DNA of 64,000 bases from Dietzia lutea (GCF_003096075.1 NZ_CP015449.1:2845001-2909000), one strand, 5' to 3'; positions 35,781 to 44,676 are shown, counted from the first letter of the stretch. Numbers and translations: made by a program. Notes: generated from the sequence alone by a model not told the origin.

Positions 35781-35906
35781 GCCCCTGACCGCACCGCGTG
35801 CCACTCCCGCAGGCGGAGTCGGACGCGGTCGCAATTCCGCCCGGCTTGCAGCTCACTCGCCGGTTCCGCCTTCGCTGCGCCTGCGGTGTAGTGAGGGAGC
35901 GAAACC

Positions 35907-35975
35907 TCGTCGTCGTTCTCTGCACAGCCTGACGTTCGGCGCCCAGGTAGGCCAGCGCCGCCACCACGTGGGCCC
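35907..35975. repeat. Flanking repeat of the acyl-CoA island, left copy
   Basis: CGTCGTCGTTCTCTGCAC followed by GGCGCCCAGGTAGGCCAG corresponds to 43318-43385 (CGTCGTCGTTCCCTGTAC then GGCGCTCAGGTAGGCAG), in the same orientation. The two copies bracket the cluster from the first acyl-CoA dehydrogenase to the GntR gene. A weaker related strip follows the small acidic gene at about 44682-44715. Confidence 0.5.
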
Positions 35976-36076
35976 GCCTCGCCGTGAGCAGCGTCGGCTC
36001 CTCCACCGGCGCGAAGTGCGGCGAGTGGTTGGCCGGAATCTGGCGACTCACCGCGCCGCGCGAGACCGCGTCCCGG

Positions 36077-36166
36077 TAGCTACCAGCAGAAGTCATCGGC
36101 GCGGTGAAGGACCGGGCACGTCTGGCTGACGCTCCGGAGGGCATGGCCGACCACGCTCACGCCTGA
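36077..36166 (+). pseudogene. Partial copy of the hypothetical gene at 32165
   Basis: The DNA from CTACCAGCAGAAGTCATCGG through GACGCTCCGGAGGGCATGG matches the middle of the 32165-32722 gene with a few substitutions. It then jumps directly to that gene's last codons and stop (CACGCCTGA). An internal deletion removed the segment between. It is a scar of a duplicated segment. Confidence 0.72.
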
Positions 36167-36190
36167 GCGCTGTCACGGTCAGGGCCTGGA

Positions 36191-37279
36191 TCAGCTCGCC
36201 GTGAGAGACCGTCCGACCGCCTGCATATGGACTGCGTCGTCGCCGAACAACAGCTGATTGGCCTTCGCGCGGCGGAAATAGTGGTGCAGCGGGTGCTCCC
36301 AGGTGAAGCCGATCCCTCCGTGAACCTGGATCGACTCCTCCGCGGCCGTCATCGCCGCCCGGGTTGCCAGCACTCGGGCCGCCGCCGCGCGGTCGGCCAG
36401 CTCGGCAGTGCCTGACCCTCCCTCGCGACGCCCTGCCTCCCCTGATGCATCGAGCACCGTGGCCTCGGCGAGCTCGATGGCGACCAGCAGATCGACGAGC
36501 TTGTGCTTGATCCCCTGGAACGAGCCGATCGTCCGCCCGAACTGCTGACGAGTCCTCGCGTAGTCCACCGCCATCTCGAGGCACGTCCTCGCCGCACCAA
36601 CCTGCTCGGCTGCGAGAGCGATGAGGATTCGAGACCGCACGTCCGCGAGGCGCGCCGCGACGTCCGGCCCGGAGATGGGCTGCGCCACCGCCCCGCGGAA
36701 CGCGATGGTGGCGAGCTGGCGTGTGCCGTCCAGTTGCTCGCCGACCGTCCGTTGCACCCCGGCAGCCGAGCCCTCGACGAGGGCGAGTTGGACCCCGGAG
36801 GAGCCATGCGTGACGACGACGAGGAGGTCCGCACTCGCGCCGTCCACCACCGCGTGCTGCACGCCGGACAGGATCAGTTCTCGACCACCCGCGTCCCCGG
36901 CATCGACCGACGACGCCGAGACCGACGAGTCCACGATGGTCGGACCGCACACCAGCGCCGCAGTTTGAGCCCCCGACACGAGGCCAGGCAGGACCTCGCG
37001 GCGCGTACGGTCATCGGCGGCCTCGAACACCGCGAGGCCGGCCATCACCACGGACGAGAAGAAGGGCGCCGACGCCAGCGTCCGACCGAGACCGGTCATC
37101 ACGACGGCGAGGTCCCTGAACGTGCCGTCCGCACCGCCCACGGCGGCCGGGAACGGGATCTCGGTGAGCCCGAGCTCGCGGATCGACGGCCAGGCGTCCT
37201 CGCCCGGCACGAACCCCGCCCACATCTCGCCGAGGGTCTCCGCGAGGTCCTTCTGTTCAACGGTCAGGTTGATGGGCAT
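36191..37279 (-). CDS. Acyl-CoA dehydrogenase (short, second-subunit type)
   Basis: 362 residues. The C-terminal helical domain has YARTRQQFGRTIGSFQGIKH and QVHGGIGFTWEHPLHHYFRR, both diagnostic of acyl-CoA dehydrogenases. The N-terminal and middle beta domains are short and divergent. It lies nine bases after another acyl-CoA dehydrogenase gene; such adjacent pairs often form hetero-oligomers in actinobacteria (as in steroid side-chain FadE pairs). Predicted reaction: FAD-dependent alpha,beta-desaturation of an acyl-CoA. Last gene of the minus-strand operon. Confidence 0.88.
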   Translation of the reverse strand: MPINLTVEQKDLAETLGEMWAGFVPGEDAWPSIRELGLTEIPFPAAVGGADGTFRDLAVVMTGLGRTLASAPFFSSVVMAGLAVFEAADDRTRREVLPGLVSGAQTAALVCGPTIVDSSVSASSVDAGDAGGRELILSGVQHAVVDGASADLLVVVTHGSSGVQLALVEGSAAGVQRTVGEQLDGTRQLATIAFRGAVAQPISGPDVAARLADVRSRILIALAAEQVGAARTCLEMAVDYARTRQQFGRTIGSFQGIKHKLVDLLVAIELAEATVLDASGEAGRREGGSGTAELADRAAAARVLATRAAMTAAEESIQVHGGIGFTWEHPLHHYFRRAKANQLLFGDDAVHMQAVGRSLTAS

Positions 37280-37288
37280 ACCGTCCTC

Positions 37289-38506
37289 CTAACGGGGTTC
37301 GCGCGGAAGACCGAGCCCGCGCTCACCGATGATGTTTCGCTGGATCTCATCCGACCCGCCGGCTATCCGATAGCCCGGGGCGCCGAGGAGATGCTGCGCC
37401 CATGCGAACGTGTCCGGCTCGCCGGTGTCCGCGAGGATGCGGTGACCTAGGAAGGACGCCGCCGCATCCCCCACGCGCTTGAGGTTCTGCGTCCACACCA
37501 GCTTCCCGATCGACCCCTCGACTCCCGGAACTCCCCCGGCCTGCTCGAGCTCGGCGTACCGGGCCACCATCAGCGCCTGGGCGCGTTCGTAGATGTGCGA
37601 CTCGGCGATCCGACTCCGCACCTCGGCGCTGTCCGTGATCCCGAGCGATCGAGCGAGTCGAACAAGATCCGTCGTGTTTCCGCCCGCGCTGACGATTCCC
37701 GCGCTGGACTGGCGCTCGAATCCCAGGGTGGTGAGCGCGACCTTCCAGCCGTCGCCCACCTCGCCCACCCGGTACTCATCCGGCAGCTCGACGTCGGTGA
37801 GGAACACCTCGTTGAACGTCGATCCGCCGGACATCTGACGGATAGGGCGCACCTCGACACCGTCGAGATCCATGGGGACCATGAACGCCGTCATGCCGCG
37901 GTGCTTGGGCGCGGCATGATCCGACCGAGCGATGAGCAGTCCCCACTCGGAGAACTGGGCGCCGGAGCTCCACACCTTCTGCCCGTTGATCTGCCACCCG
38001 TCCCCCGCGCGGACCGCCTTCGTGGACAACCCCGCCAGGTCGGATCCCGCCCCGGGCTCCGAGAACAGCTGACAGCACAGCTCATCCGCCCGCAGGAACG
38101 GTCGGACGAACCAGTCCCTTTGCCAGTCGGTGCCCAGCTCGAACAGCGTCGGCGCCACCAGTTCGACCGTCACCAGGATCGTCTCGTGCCGATCAGGGGC
38201 CAGGTACTCGCGTTCCACGCCCGCATAGACGCGTTCGTGACTCGCCGTGAGGCCCTGCCCGCCCCATTCCGGTGCCCACGCGATCGCGCCGAATCCGGCG
38301 TCCACCCGCTCGGCCTGCCACGCGCGACCGGCGTCGATGACCGCCTTCTCCTCCTCGTGACCGAGATTGTGGAAGATCGCGTAGTTGGGCTCCCGCGCCG
38401 CCGTGTCCCTGCGGGGCAATCGGGCGTCGAGCCAGTCGCGGCACCTCGCTTCGAACGCCGCCACCTCACCGCTGCTCAGGGGGGCGGGCACCTGCGTTGC
38501 CGTCAT
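37289..38506 (-). CDS. Acyl-CoA dehydrogenase (full length)
   Basis: 405 residues. The FAD-contact signature is CCQLFSEPGAGSDLAGLSTK, the substrate loop WQINGQKVWSSGAQFSEWG, and the C-terminal motif GYRIAGGSDEIQRNIIGERG. Its ATG overlaps the stop of the enoyl-CoA hydratase gene by four bases. With the partner gene just downstream it should catalyse the first oxidation of the CoA ester made by the ligase encoded at the head of the operon. Chain length or ring specificity cannot be read from sequence. Confidence 0.9.
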   Translation of the reverse strand: MTATQVPAPLSSGEVAAFEARCRDWLDARLPRRDTAAREPNYAIFHNLGHEEEKAVIDAGRAWQAERVDAGFGAIAWAPEWGGQGLTASHERVYAGVEREYLAPDRHETILVTVELVAPTLFELGTDWQRDWFVRPFLRADELCCQLFSEPGAGSDLAGLSTKAVRAGDGWQINGQKVWSSGAQFSEWGLLIARSDHAAPKHRGMTAFMVPMDLDGVEVRPIRQMSGGSTFNEVFLTDVELPDEYRVGEVGDGWKVALTTLGFERQSSAGIVSAGGNTTDLVRLARSLGITDSAEVRSRIAESHIYERAQALMVARYAELEQAGGVPGVEGSIGKLVWTQNLKRVGDAAASFLGHRILADTGEPDTFAWAQHLLGAPGYRIAGGSDEIQRNIIGERGLGLPREPR

Positions 38507-39363
38507 GGGTTCGTTCCCTTCCGTTCGTCGGCCCGCCCGTCTCGGCCGGTGCCGGCGATCGCTGCCAGTCGCTGCTCGACCGCCGTCGTGGAATCCGGGT
38601 GCTCCGACAGCCGGACGGTGAAGGTCTGCTCGAGCTCGTAGCCCCGACGCAGGTCCAGGCCCTCGCAGCCGTTCAACGACTGCTTGGCCAGCGTCAGCGC
38701 GTATCTGCTCCTGCTCGCGATCACCTCGGCGCGCTCCAGCGCCCTGTCCATCAGCTCGTCATGGGGCACGATCTCGATCGGTGCACCCCAGCTCCGGAAG
38801 GTCTCCGCATCGACGGCCTCGGCGGTGAAGAACATCCGTCGCATGGCCTGCTCGGGGAGCATCCGAGCGGCGAAACGGCCACCGCCTAAGACGCCGACCT
38901 GCATCTCGGGGAGCCCGAACGTCGCCCGATCGGAGGCGACCACCAGGTCTGCACTCGCGGTCAGCCCCATGCCGCTACCCAACGCCGGCCCGTTCACCGC
39001 GACGATCACCGGAAGCCGGCACTCCAGAACCGCGAAGAATGCGCGCCGGGCGTCCCGCATCGCCGCGTCGCCGTTGGACCCGTCCATCGTCCGGAACTCG
39101 TGGAGATCGTTCCCCGCGCAGAAGACCCGCCCCCGGCCGGTGAGGATCACCGCACGGAATCGCTCGTCGTCGGAGATCCGGTCGAACGCCTCGGCTATGG
39201 CGCGATAGGCAGCACCGTCCAGCGCGTTCACCTTGCCGCGGGCCAACTCAACCACGGCGATGCCCGGGCGGGCTTCGGTCACGGTCAGTGGCACGTCGGC
39301 CGCGTTCGCGGTCCTCGTCGTCGCCGTTGTCGTTGTCGTTGTCGTTGTCATCTTCTGTGTCAC
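38503..39363 (-). CDS. Enoyl-CoA hydratase/isomerase (crotonase family)
   Basis: 286 residues. Oxyanion-hole segments are GRGRVFCAGNDLHEF and NGPALGSGMGLTASADLVVA, and the GLPEMQVGVLGGG strand carries the position of the catalytic Glu. It hydrates the enoyl-CoA made by the dehydrogenases or isomerises related esters. The GTG at 39363 overlaps the ligase stop (GTGA); an ATG four codons later is an alternative. The N-terminus is a run of threonines (MTTTTTTTTATT) coded by tandem ACAACG/ACGACA-type codons, an expandable microsatellite. Confidence 0.88.
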   Translation of the reverse strand: MTQKMTTTTTTTTATTRTANAADVPLTVTEARPGIAVVELARGKVNALDGAAYRAIAEAFDRISDDERFRAVILTGRGRVFCAGNDLHEFRTMDGSNGDAAMRDARRAFFAVLECRLPVIVAVNGPALGSGMGLTASADLVVASDRATFGLPEMQVGVLGGGRFAARMLPEQAMRRMFFTAEAVDAETFRSWGAPIEIVPHDELMDRALERAEVIASRSRYALTLAKQSLNGCEGLDLRRGYELEQTFTVRLSEHPDSTTAVEQRLAAIAGTGRDGRADERKGTNP

Positions 39364-41033
39364 CTCTCGTGGACGGCCACAACGCTGGTGGTCGCCATCT
39401 GCTCGGGCGCGGTGGTTCGGTCGCGCGTGTAGTTCCGCAGCGCGAATTTCTGGATCTTCCCGCTCGCCGTTTTGGGCAGGCTGTCCACCACGAAGACGCT
39501 CTCGGGAACCTTCTGGATCGCGACGCCACGCCCGATGAGGAACGTGCGCACCTCCTCCAGCGGGAGATCGACCTGCTCGCGGGTCACGACGAACGCGCAG
39601 CCCCGCTCGCCCGTCTCCGGGTCGGGGCCGGCGACGACCGCGACCTCGACCACTTCCGGGTGCTCGCTGAGCTGGTTCTCCACGTCGAACGCGCTGATCT
39701 TCTCGCCGGAGCGATTGATGATGTCCTTGATCCGGCCGACGATGTGGATACCCCCGCGCTCGTCGAAGCGCGCGAGATCACCGGTCCGGAAGAACCCGGA
39801 ATCCGTGAACGCCTCGTCGTTGAGCGACGCGTCGAGATAGCCCAGGAAGGTGTCCGGCCCCCGCCACAGCGCTTCGCCGACCTGGCCGGTCTCCACCTGG
39901 CGCCCGGACTCGTCCACGACGATGACCTCCGTCGGCGACAGCACCCGGCCGTCCGAGTGCTGACGCAGGTCCGGCCCGTCCGCCACGCTCGCCGAGGTGA
40001 CCGACGGCCCCTCCGTCGCGCCGTACATCCGGGTGACAGTGCCCAGCCGCTCATCGGCCTCCGTCACCAGGGCGTCGGGGATGTCCGCGCCGCCGCAGAT
40101 GATGTAGCGGATCGACGGGGTCTCGAGGCCCGTCTCGCGTGCAGCCTCCAGCAGTCCGCGCAGGAACGGCGTCGCGAAGATCATGAAGCTCGCGCCCTCC
40201 TCGCGGATGGCTCGCAGTGCCACTCGTGAGTCCCAGACGTCCTGCAGCACCACCGGCGCGCCCAGGACGAACGGCAGCATCAGAGCGCAGTTCACGCCGG
40301 TGATGTGGGTGACCGGAGAGGGGTTGAAGATGACGTCCTGCTCGGTCAGCTCGAACGTGTCGATCATCGACCGGTTCTCGAACGCCAACGTGTTGTGGCT
40401 GTGCAGCGCGCCTTTCGGGTCGGCCGTGGTCCCGGAGGTGTAGAGCAGCAGGCAGACATCGTCGGGATCGGGCGTCGGCAACGCGCGCACCCGCTCCACC
40501 TGCTCATCTGTCACGTCGTCGATCAACGAGGCGAGACTCTCCGCCCCCTGGTGCGGTGTCGGGTCAGTGGTGACGATCAGATCGAGATCGGGCAGGTCGG
40601 CGGCGATAGAGCGGTACATCTCGACGAAGTCGAACCCGCGATGCACGCCCGGAACGATCACCGCGCGAGACCGGGCCTGCGCCGCGATGAACCGGACCTC
40701 ACGCTCGCGGTAGATGGGGACGATCGGGTTCGCGACCACGCCGATCCGGTGCAGCGCGTGATAGACGATGACCGCCTCAGCGCAGTTCGGCAGCTGGAAC
40801 GAGATCACGTCCCCCGACCGCACGCCGCGCTCGACGAGAGCGGCCGCCAACCGAAGCGCGTCCCGGTACACCTGTGCGAACGTCAGTCGCCTGTCGCCGT
40901 CCACCACCGCGACCGCGTCCGGCCAGAGCCGCGCCGCCCGTTCCGTGAAGTAGTCCAACGGTCGGTCCTGCCAGTGCCCCTCGGCACGGAACGCCGCCAT
41001 CCTGCGCTCGTCTGGAAATCGAGTGGGCCTCAT
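39360..41033 (-). CDS. Acyl-CoA synthetase/ligase (AMP-forming)
   Basis: 557 residues. The P-loop is LLLYTSGTTADPKGALHSH, followed by MYGATEGPSVT, the FRTGDLARFDERGGIHIVGR hinge region and the C-terminal catalytic Lys in LPKTASGKIQKF. It activates a carboxylic acid to its CoA ester via the adenylate. The ATG at 41033 has AAGGAG upstream; 32 in-frame codons further upstream run into the divergent promoter region. First gene of the operon, so it defines the entry substrate, which remains unknown. CaiC-like and cyclohexanecarboxylate-ligase-like enzymes share this architecture. Confidence 0.9.
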   Translation of the reverse strand: MRPTRFPDERRMAAFRAEGHWQDRPLDYFTERAARLWPDAVAVVDGDRRLTFAQVYRDALRLAAALVERGVRSGDVISFQLPNCAEAVIVYHALHRIGVVANPIVPIYREREVRFIAAQARSRAVIVPGVHRGFDFVEMYRSIAADLPDLDLIVTTDPTPHQGAESLASLIDDVTDEQVERVRALPTPDPDDVCLLLYTSGTTADPKGALHSHNTLAFENRSMIDTFELTEQDVIFNPSPVTHITGVNCALMLPFVLGAPVVLQDVWDSRVALRAIREEGASFMIFATPFLRGLLEAARETGLETPSIRYIICGGADIPDALVTEADERLGTVTRMYGATEGPSVTSASVADGPDLRQHSDGRVLSPTEVIVVDESGRQVETGQVGEALWRGPDTFLGYLDASLNDEAFTDSGFFRTGDLARFDERGGIHIVGRIKDIINRSGEKISAFDVENQLSEHPEVVEVAVVAGPDPETGERGCAFVVTREQVDLPLEEVRTFLIGRGVAIQKVPESVFVVDSLPKTASGKIQKFALRNYTRDRTTAPEQMATTSVVAVHER

Positions 41034-41164
41034 ACCAACTCCTTCACGAATTGCTTGCCGGACCTCGTCCTCGCGACCTAGAGTAACGCACGTCTCCCTA
41101 AATATGCACATGTTTCGAGAGGCGTCCACTCCCTAACTCCCCCTTCACCGGGAAGGTGACTGAA
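41034..41164. promoter_or_regulatory. Divergent promoter region of the acyl-CoA operon and permease
   Basis: 131 bp between the ligase and permease starts. It holds the imperfect inverted repeat AAATATG-CA-CATGTTT near 41098-41113, the only AT-rich strip here, a candidate for promoter and operator. The GntR-type regulator two genes to the right is the obvious binder (inference). Confidence 0.4.
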
Positions 41165-42484
41165 GTGAACAAAATCCAGCCCAAGCAGCGCAGGTCGGTC
41201 GCTGCAGCAGGGATCGGCACGGTCGTCGAGTACTACGACCTGACGGTCTACGCGTACCTCGCCGTGGTCGTCAGCCCCCTGTTCTTCCCGGGTGACGACC
41301 CCACCGCGTCGCTGCTGGCCAGCCTCGCCGTCTTCGCCTCCGCCTACCTCATGCGGCCCATCGGCGGCCTGTTCTTCGGCCGCCTCGGCGACCGCTACGG
41401 ACGCAAGCGCGCGCTGCTCGTCTCCGTCATCCTCATGGGGTTCGCCACGCTGCTCATGGCGTTCCTGCCCACCTACGCCGCGGCCGGCGTGATCGCCCCG
41501 ACCCTGCTGGTCATCGCGCGCCTGGCCCAGGGCTTCTCCGCCGGCGGGGAGCTCGGCGGCGCCCTGACCTACGTCTACGAGATCGTCGGACCCCGCCGCC
41601 GCGGCCTTGGAGGATCGATCGTCGCGCTCGGATCCAACGCCGGCTTCGCGCTCGCCGCCATCGTCGTGGCGACGACATCCGCCCTGACCTCTGACGTCCA
41701 GATGTCGAGCTGGGGATGGCGGATCCCCTTCATCGCAGGCCTGCCGTTGCTGATCCTGTGCCTCTGGCTGCGCTCGCGCATTGAGGACACGCCCGAATTC
41801 GAGGACGCGGCCGCCTCCGCGGACCTCGCCAAGTCGCCGGTGCGTGAGCTGCTCTCGCGCCAGCCGCTGCAGGTCCTCCAGGTCTTCGGCCTCGGCATCG
41901 CCCAGAACGCCACCGGCTACATGGTGCTCACCTACGTCGGCATTCACCTCGTCCGCGAGGGCGGATACAGCCAGACTGCGGTTACCTGGACCGCGGCCGC
42001 GGTCATTGTCTTCGTTGCCCTACTTATGCCGGTTGCGGGCCTACTCGTCGACCGCTTCGGCAGCCGCGTCATGGTGACGGTCGGCCTCCTGTGGGCAGCC
42101 GTCTTCGCGTACCCCGCGATGTCTCTCATGACCGGGCACGGGTTGTTCATCGCTGGCCTCGCGTTTGCGTTCTTTGCCGTGTGCACTCCGCTAATCCAGG
42201 TCAGCACCGCCCCGGTGTTCCCCGAGCTCTTCGATCCCCGGGTGCGTCTCACCGGAGTGGCGCTCGGCTTCAACCTCGCTACCGTCGCCGCGGGCGGCAC
42301 CGCCGCGTATATCGCCACGTGGCTCATCGACCGAACGGGCGACCCGATCTCCCCGGCCTACTTCCTCATCGGCGCAAGCGTTGTCGGCGGTCTGACCCTC
42401 GCGACCATTCGCGGCGCGATGTACAAGGGCTCCGCGGTTACCGAGGAGACTCAGCAGCTACCCGAGACCGCGCCCGTGCGCTGA
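41165..42484 (+). CDS. MFS permease, metabolite:H+ symporter type
   Basis: 439 residues with twelve predicted membrane helices. The MFS loop motif is GRLGDRYGRKRALLVS between helices 2 and 3. The start GIGTVVEYYDLTVYAYLAVV resembles metabolite:H+ symporters of the ShiA/ProP type (usual G-T-x-x-E-x-Y/F-D). The GTG at 41165 is chosen because GGGAAGG lies eight bases upstream; a GTG at 41156 has no spacing. Probably imports the carboxylate used by the divergent operon. Confidence 0.88.
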   Translation: MNKIQPKQRRSVAAAGIGTVVEYYDLTVYAYLAVVVSPLFFPGDDPTASLLASLAVFASAYLMRPIGGLFFGRLGDRYGRKRALLVSVILMGFATLLMAFLPTYAAAGVIAPTLLVIARLAQGFSAGGELGGALTYVYEIVGPRRRGLGGSIVALGSNAGFALAAIVVATTSALTSDVQMSSWGWRIPFIAGLPLLILCLWLRSRIEDTPEFEDAAASADLAKSPVRELLSRQPLQVLQVFGLGIAQNATGYMVLTYVGIHLVREGGYSQTAVTWTAAAVIVFVALLMPVAGLLVDRFGSRVMVTVGLLWAAVFAYPAMSLMTGHGLFIAGLAFAFFAVCTPLIQVSTAPVFPELFDPRVRLTGVALGFNLATVAAGGTAAYIATWLIDRTGDPISPAYFLIGASVVGGLTLATIRGAMYKGSAVTEETQQLPETAPVR

Positions 42485-42568
42485 CCACGGCGGCTCATCA
42501 CCAGGTCCAAGCGTAAGGCCGATGAGTAGAGTAATCAGCCACCTGCGCTTTCCCTGATCTGGAGAACA

Positions 42569-43315
42569 ATGACCGCACGAGATTCTGAGGCTCCCCGCCC
42601 GCGAGGACGCAAGATGTCAGCGCGGGTGGGGAATCTCATCGCCGAGAAGATCTTCTCCGGCGGCCTCGTCGAAGGGCACCGACTCCCGACAGAGAAAGAG
42701 ATGATCGAGGAGTACGACGTAGGACGAACTACGGTCCGCGAGGCGCTCCGGCTCTTGGAGAGCAGAGACCTCGTCACCGTCAAGGCCGGCATCGGTGGCG
42801 GTCCTATCGCCAAGATGCCGCAACTCGAGTCGCTGGGCCAGACGATGAAGCTGTTCTTCCAGATCAACGGCGCCACCATCAGCGACGTCATCGACGTCCG
42901 TCTCATGCTCGAGCCGATCGTCGCCCGCGCCGCCGCAGAAACCATCACCGATCATCAGCTCGATGTGATGCAGGGAGCACTCGACCGAATAGTCGATGAC
43001 CCCCATGATCACGACGCATTCCAGCTCAACAACGCGCTGTTCCAGCGGACGATCTACGACGCGGTCGGGAATCCGGCGCTGAGGATCGTCATGGAAACAC
43101 TCTGGTTGTTGGTTCGCGACGCCGAACCGAGCGAGCATCCCCTTGCAACCAGGCTGGACGCGGCCGAACTCCAGTCCGACCTTCTCGAGTCACTACGTCG
43201 CCGCGACCCGGACGCGGCCGAGGCCGCGATGCAAGTGTTCGTGGAACGCTCGGCCCGGTACTACCGGCGGCATCTCGCGGACATCATCTCCCAACCGGTG
43301 AAGTGGGAGCTCTGA
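42569..43315 (+). CDS. GntR-family regulator, FadR/FCD type
   Basis: 248 residues. The winged helix near residues 20-80 has RLPTEKEMIEEYDVGRTTVR and EALRLLESRDLVTVKAGIGG. The helical FCD ligand domain follows (VRLMLEPIVARAAAETITDH to the end), with Asp/His residues that can bind metal and a carboxylate effector. It likely represses the permease and the acyl-CoA operon until the substrate appears. It follows the permease gene by 84 bp. Confidence 0.86.
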   Translation: MTARDSEAPRPRGRKMSARVGNLIAEKIFSGGLVEGHRLPTEKEMIEEYDVGRTTVREALRLLESRDLVTVKAGIGGGPIAKMPQLESLGQTMKLFFQINGATISDVIDVRLMLEPIVARAAAETITDHQLDVMQGALDRIVDDPHDHDAFQLNNALFQRTIYDAVGNPALRIVMETLWLLVRDAEPSEHPLATRLDAAELQSDLLESLRRRDPDAAEAAMQVFVERSARYYRRHLADIISQPVKWEL

Positions 43316-43317
43316 TC

Positions 43318-43385
43318 GCCGTCGTCGTTCCCTGTACGGCCGGGCGCTCGGCGCTCAGGTAGGCAGTGCCCCACCACCCGAGCAC
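43318..43385. repeat. Flanking repeat of the acyl-CoA island, right copy
   Basis: Partner of the strip at 35907-35975. In the reverse direction both read like the end of a protein (A-Y-L-G/S-A before a stop), so they may be copies of a gene 3' end left by duplication or insertion. Confidence 0.5.
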
Positions 43386-43523
43386 GCGTAGCGTCACATC
43401 CGTCATTTCGTTCCCGTCGAGGCCTAGTTGCACTCGTGTCGACGCTGCTCATGCTGCCGTCGAGTGCGTCTAGGCGTTCCACTAGCCGACCTGCTGAGCA
43501 TCCAACACCAGAACGGAACCCGG

Positions 43524-44033
43524 ATGACCACCTGGACCACCCGCCCCGAGACCGTCGACGACATCCCCGCGATCGGAGACATCACCCTGCGCGCCTTCCC
43601 CACCGCCGGAGAGGCCGACCTCGTCGACGCCCTCCGCGCCGACCCGGCCGCGTGGATCGCCGGGCTGTCCGTGATCGCCACGGCCGCCGGCGACCGCCCC
43701 GTCGGCCACGCACTGCTCACGCGCTGCCACGTCGGGGACCAACCCGCCCTCGCCCTGGCGCCCTGCTCGGTCCTGCCCGAGTTCCAACGCACCGGCGCCG
43801 GCTCCGCCGCCGTCCGAGCAGCCCTGGCCTGCGCCCGAGCGATGGGCGAAAAGCTCGTCGTGGTCCTGGGCCATGCCGACTACTACCCGCGGTTCGGCTT
43901 CCGCCGCGCCTCCGCGTTCGGCATTCGCGCACCCTTCGAGACCCCCGAAGACGCGATGATGTCCCTGGCCCTCGACGACGCCTACGCCGTCCCGAGCGGA
44001 GTCATCCGTTATCCGGCGGCATTCGGGGTATAG
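43524..44033 (+). CDS. GNAT-family N-acetyltransferase, copy 2
   Basis: 169 residues, aligned without gaps to the protein at 31098-31607. QRTGAGSAAV is the acetyl-CoA loop and LVVVLGHADYYPRFGFRRAS the C-terminal signature. Differences are scattered, so the copy is not recent. Both copies start with the same MTTWTTR and are preceded by GGAACC(G/C). Intact and likely active; substrate unknown. Confidence 0.86.
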   Translation: MTTWTTRPETVDDIPAIGDITLRAFPTAGEADLVDALRADPAAWIAGLSVIATAAGDRPVGHALLTRCHVGDQPALALAPCSVLPEFQRTGAGSAAVRAALACARAMGEKLVVVLGHADYYPRFGFRRASAFGIRAPFETPEDAMMSLALDDAYAVPSGVIRYPAAFGV

Positions 44034-44091
44034 CGGGGCGGCGGCCGTCCGATGGTCGGAGACCCTTTCGGTCCCCGCCCTCAGGGTCGCC

Positions 44092-44280
44092 ATGACCACT
44101 CAGACCATCGGCAACCCGCACCTCGGCGGCTCCACCATCGGCTGCCGGTTCGGCCCCGAGTACGACCCCTCCCTGCCCACCCTTATGTTGATCAACTCCT
44201 TCACCACCTCAGTTCATGCGGGAACTCCAGCTCGTCGCTGACGAACTGCGGCCGGTACAGCTCCACGGAATGTGGTCCTA
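44092..44280. pseudogene. Alpha/beta hydrolase remnant split by a small inversion
   Basis: On the + strand 44092-44210 encodes an alpha/beta hydrolase N-terminus (IGNPHLGGSTIGCRFGPEYD, then LPTLMLINSFTTS). The following family sequence, HSVELYRPQFVSDELE, is present but on the minus strand at about 44222-44275. A short stretch was therefore inverted after S-F-T-T-S, and the rest of the gene is missing. Not functional. Confidence 0.5.
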
Positions 44281-44397
44281 GTGCCGGCGCCCGCATAGTC
44301 CGCTGGTTCCGCAGCCGGGCCCGACCGGTTGTAGGTGGTGGGCCCGGGTGGTGCCATCGAAAAGATCCACCGCTTCACAGCAGAAGGAGTGTCCGAC

Positions 44398-44676
44398 ATG
44401 GCGTCCGAGTCCACCACCACGACCGACCACGACGAGATCCGCCAGTGGGTCGAGAGCAACGACGGCAAGCCCGCCTGCGTCCGCGACACCGGCGACGGCG
44501 ACGACCCCGGCGTCCTGCGCTTCGACTTCCCCGGCGGCGCCGGCGACGAAGCACTCGAGCAGATCAGCTGGGACGAGTGGTTCGAGAAGTTCGATTCGCA
44601 GAAGCTCGCCCTGCTGTACCAGGAGAAGAAGGCCAGCGGAGAGGGCAGCACCTTCTTCAAACTCGTCAACCGCTGA
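44398..44676 (+). CDS. Small acidic conserved protein, copy 2
   Basis: 92 residues, differing from the copy at 29676-29954 at only about ten positions (for example IRQWVESNDGKPACVRDTG). The same CAGAAGGAGTGTCCGAC leader precedes the ATG. The coding sequence is followed at once by Ku remnants on the opposite strand. Function unknown. Confidence 0.85.
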   Translation: MASESTTTTDHDEIRQWVESNDGKPACVRDTGDGDDPGVLRFDFPGGAGDEALEQISWDEWFEKFDSQKLALLYQEKKASGEGSTFFKLVNR

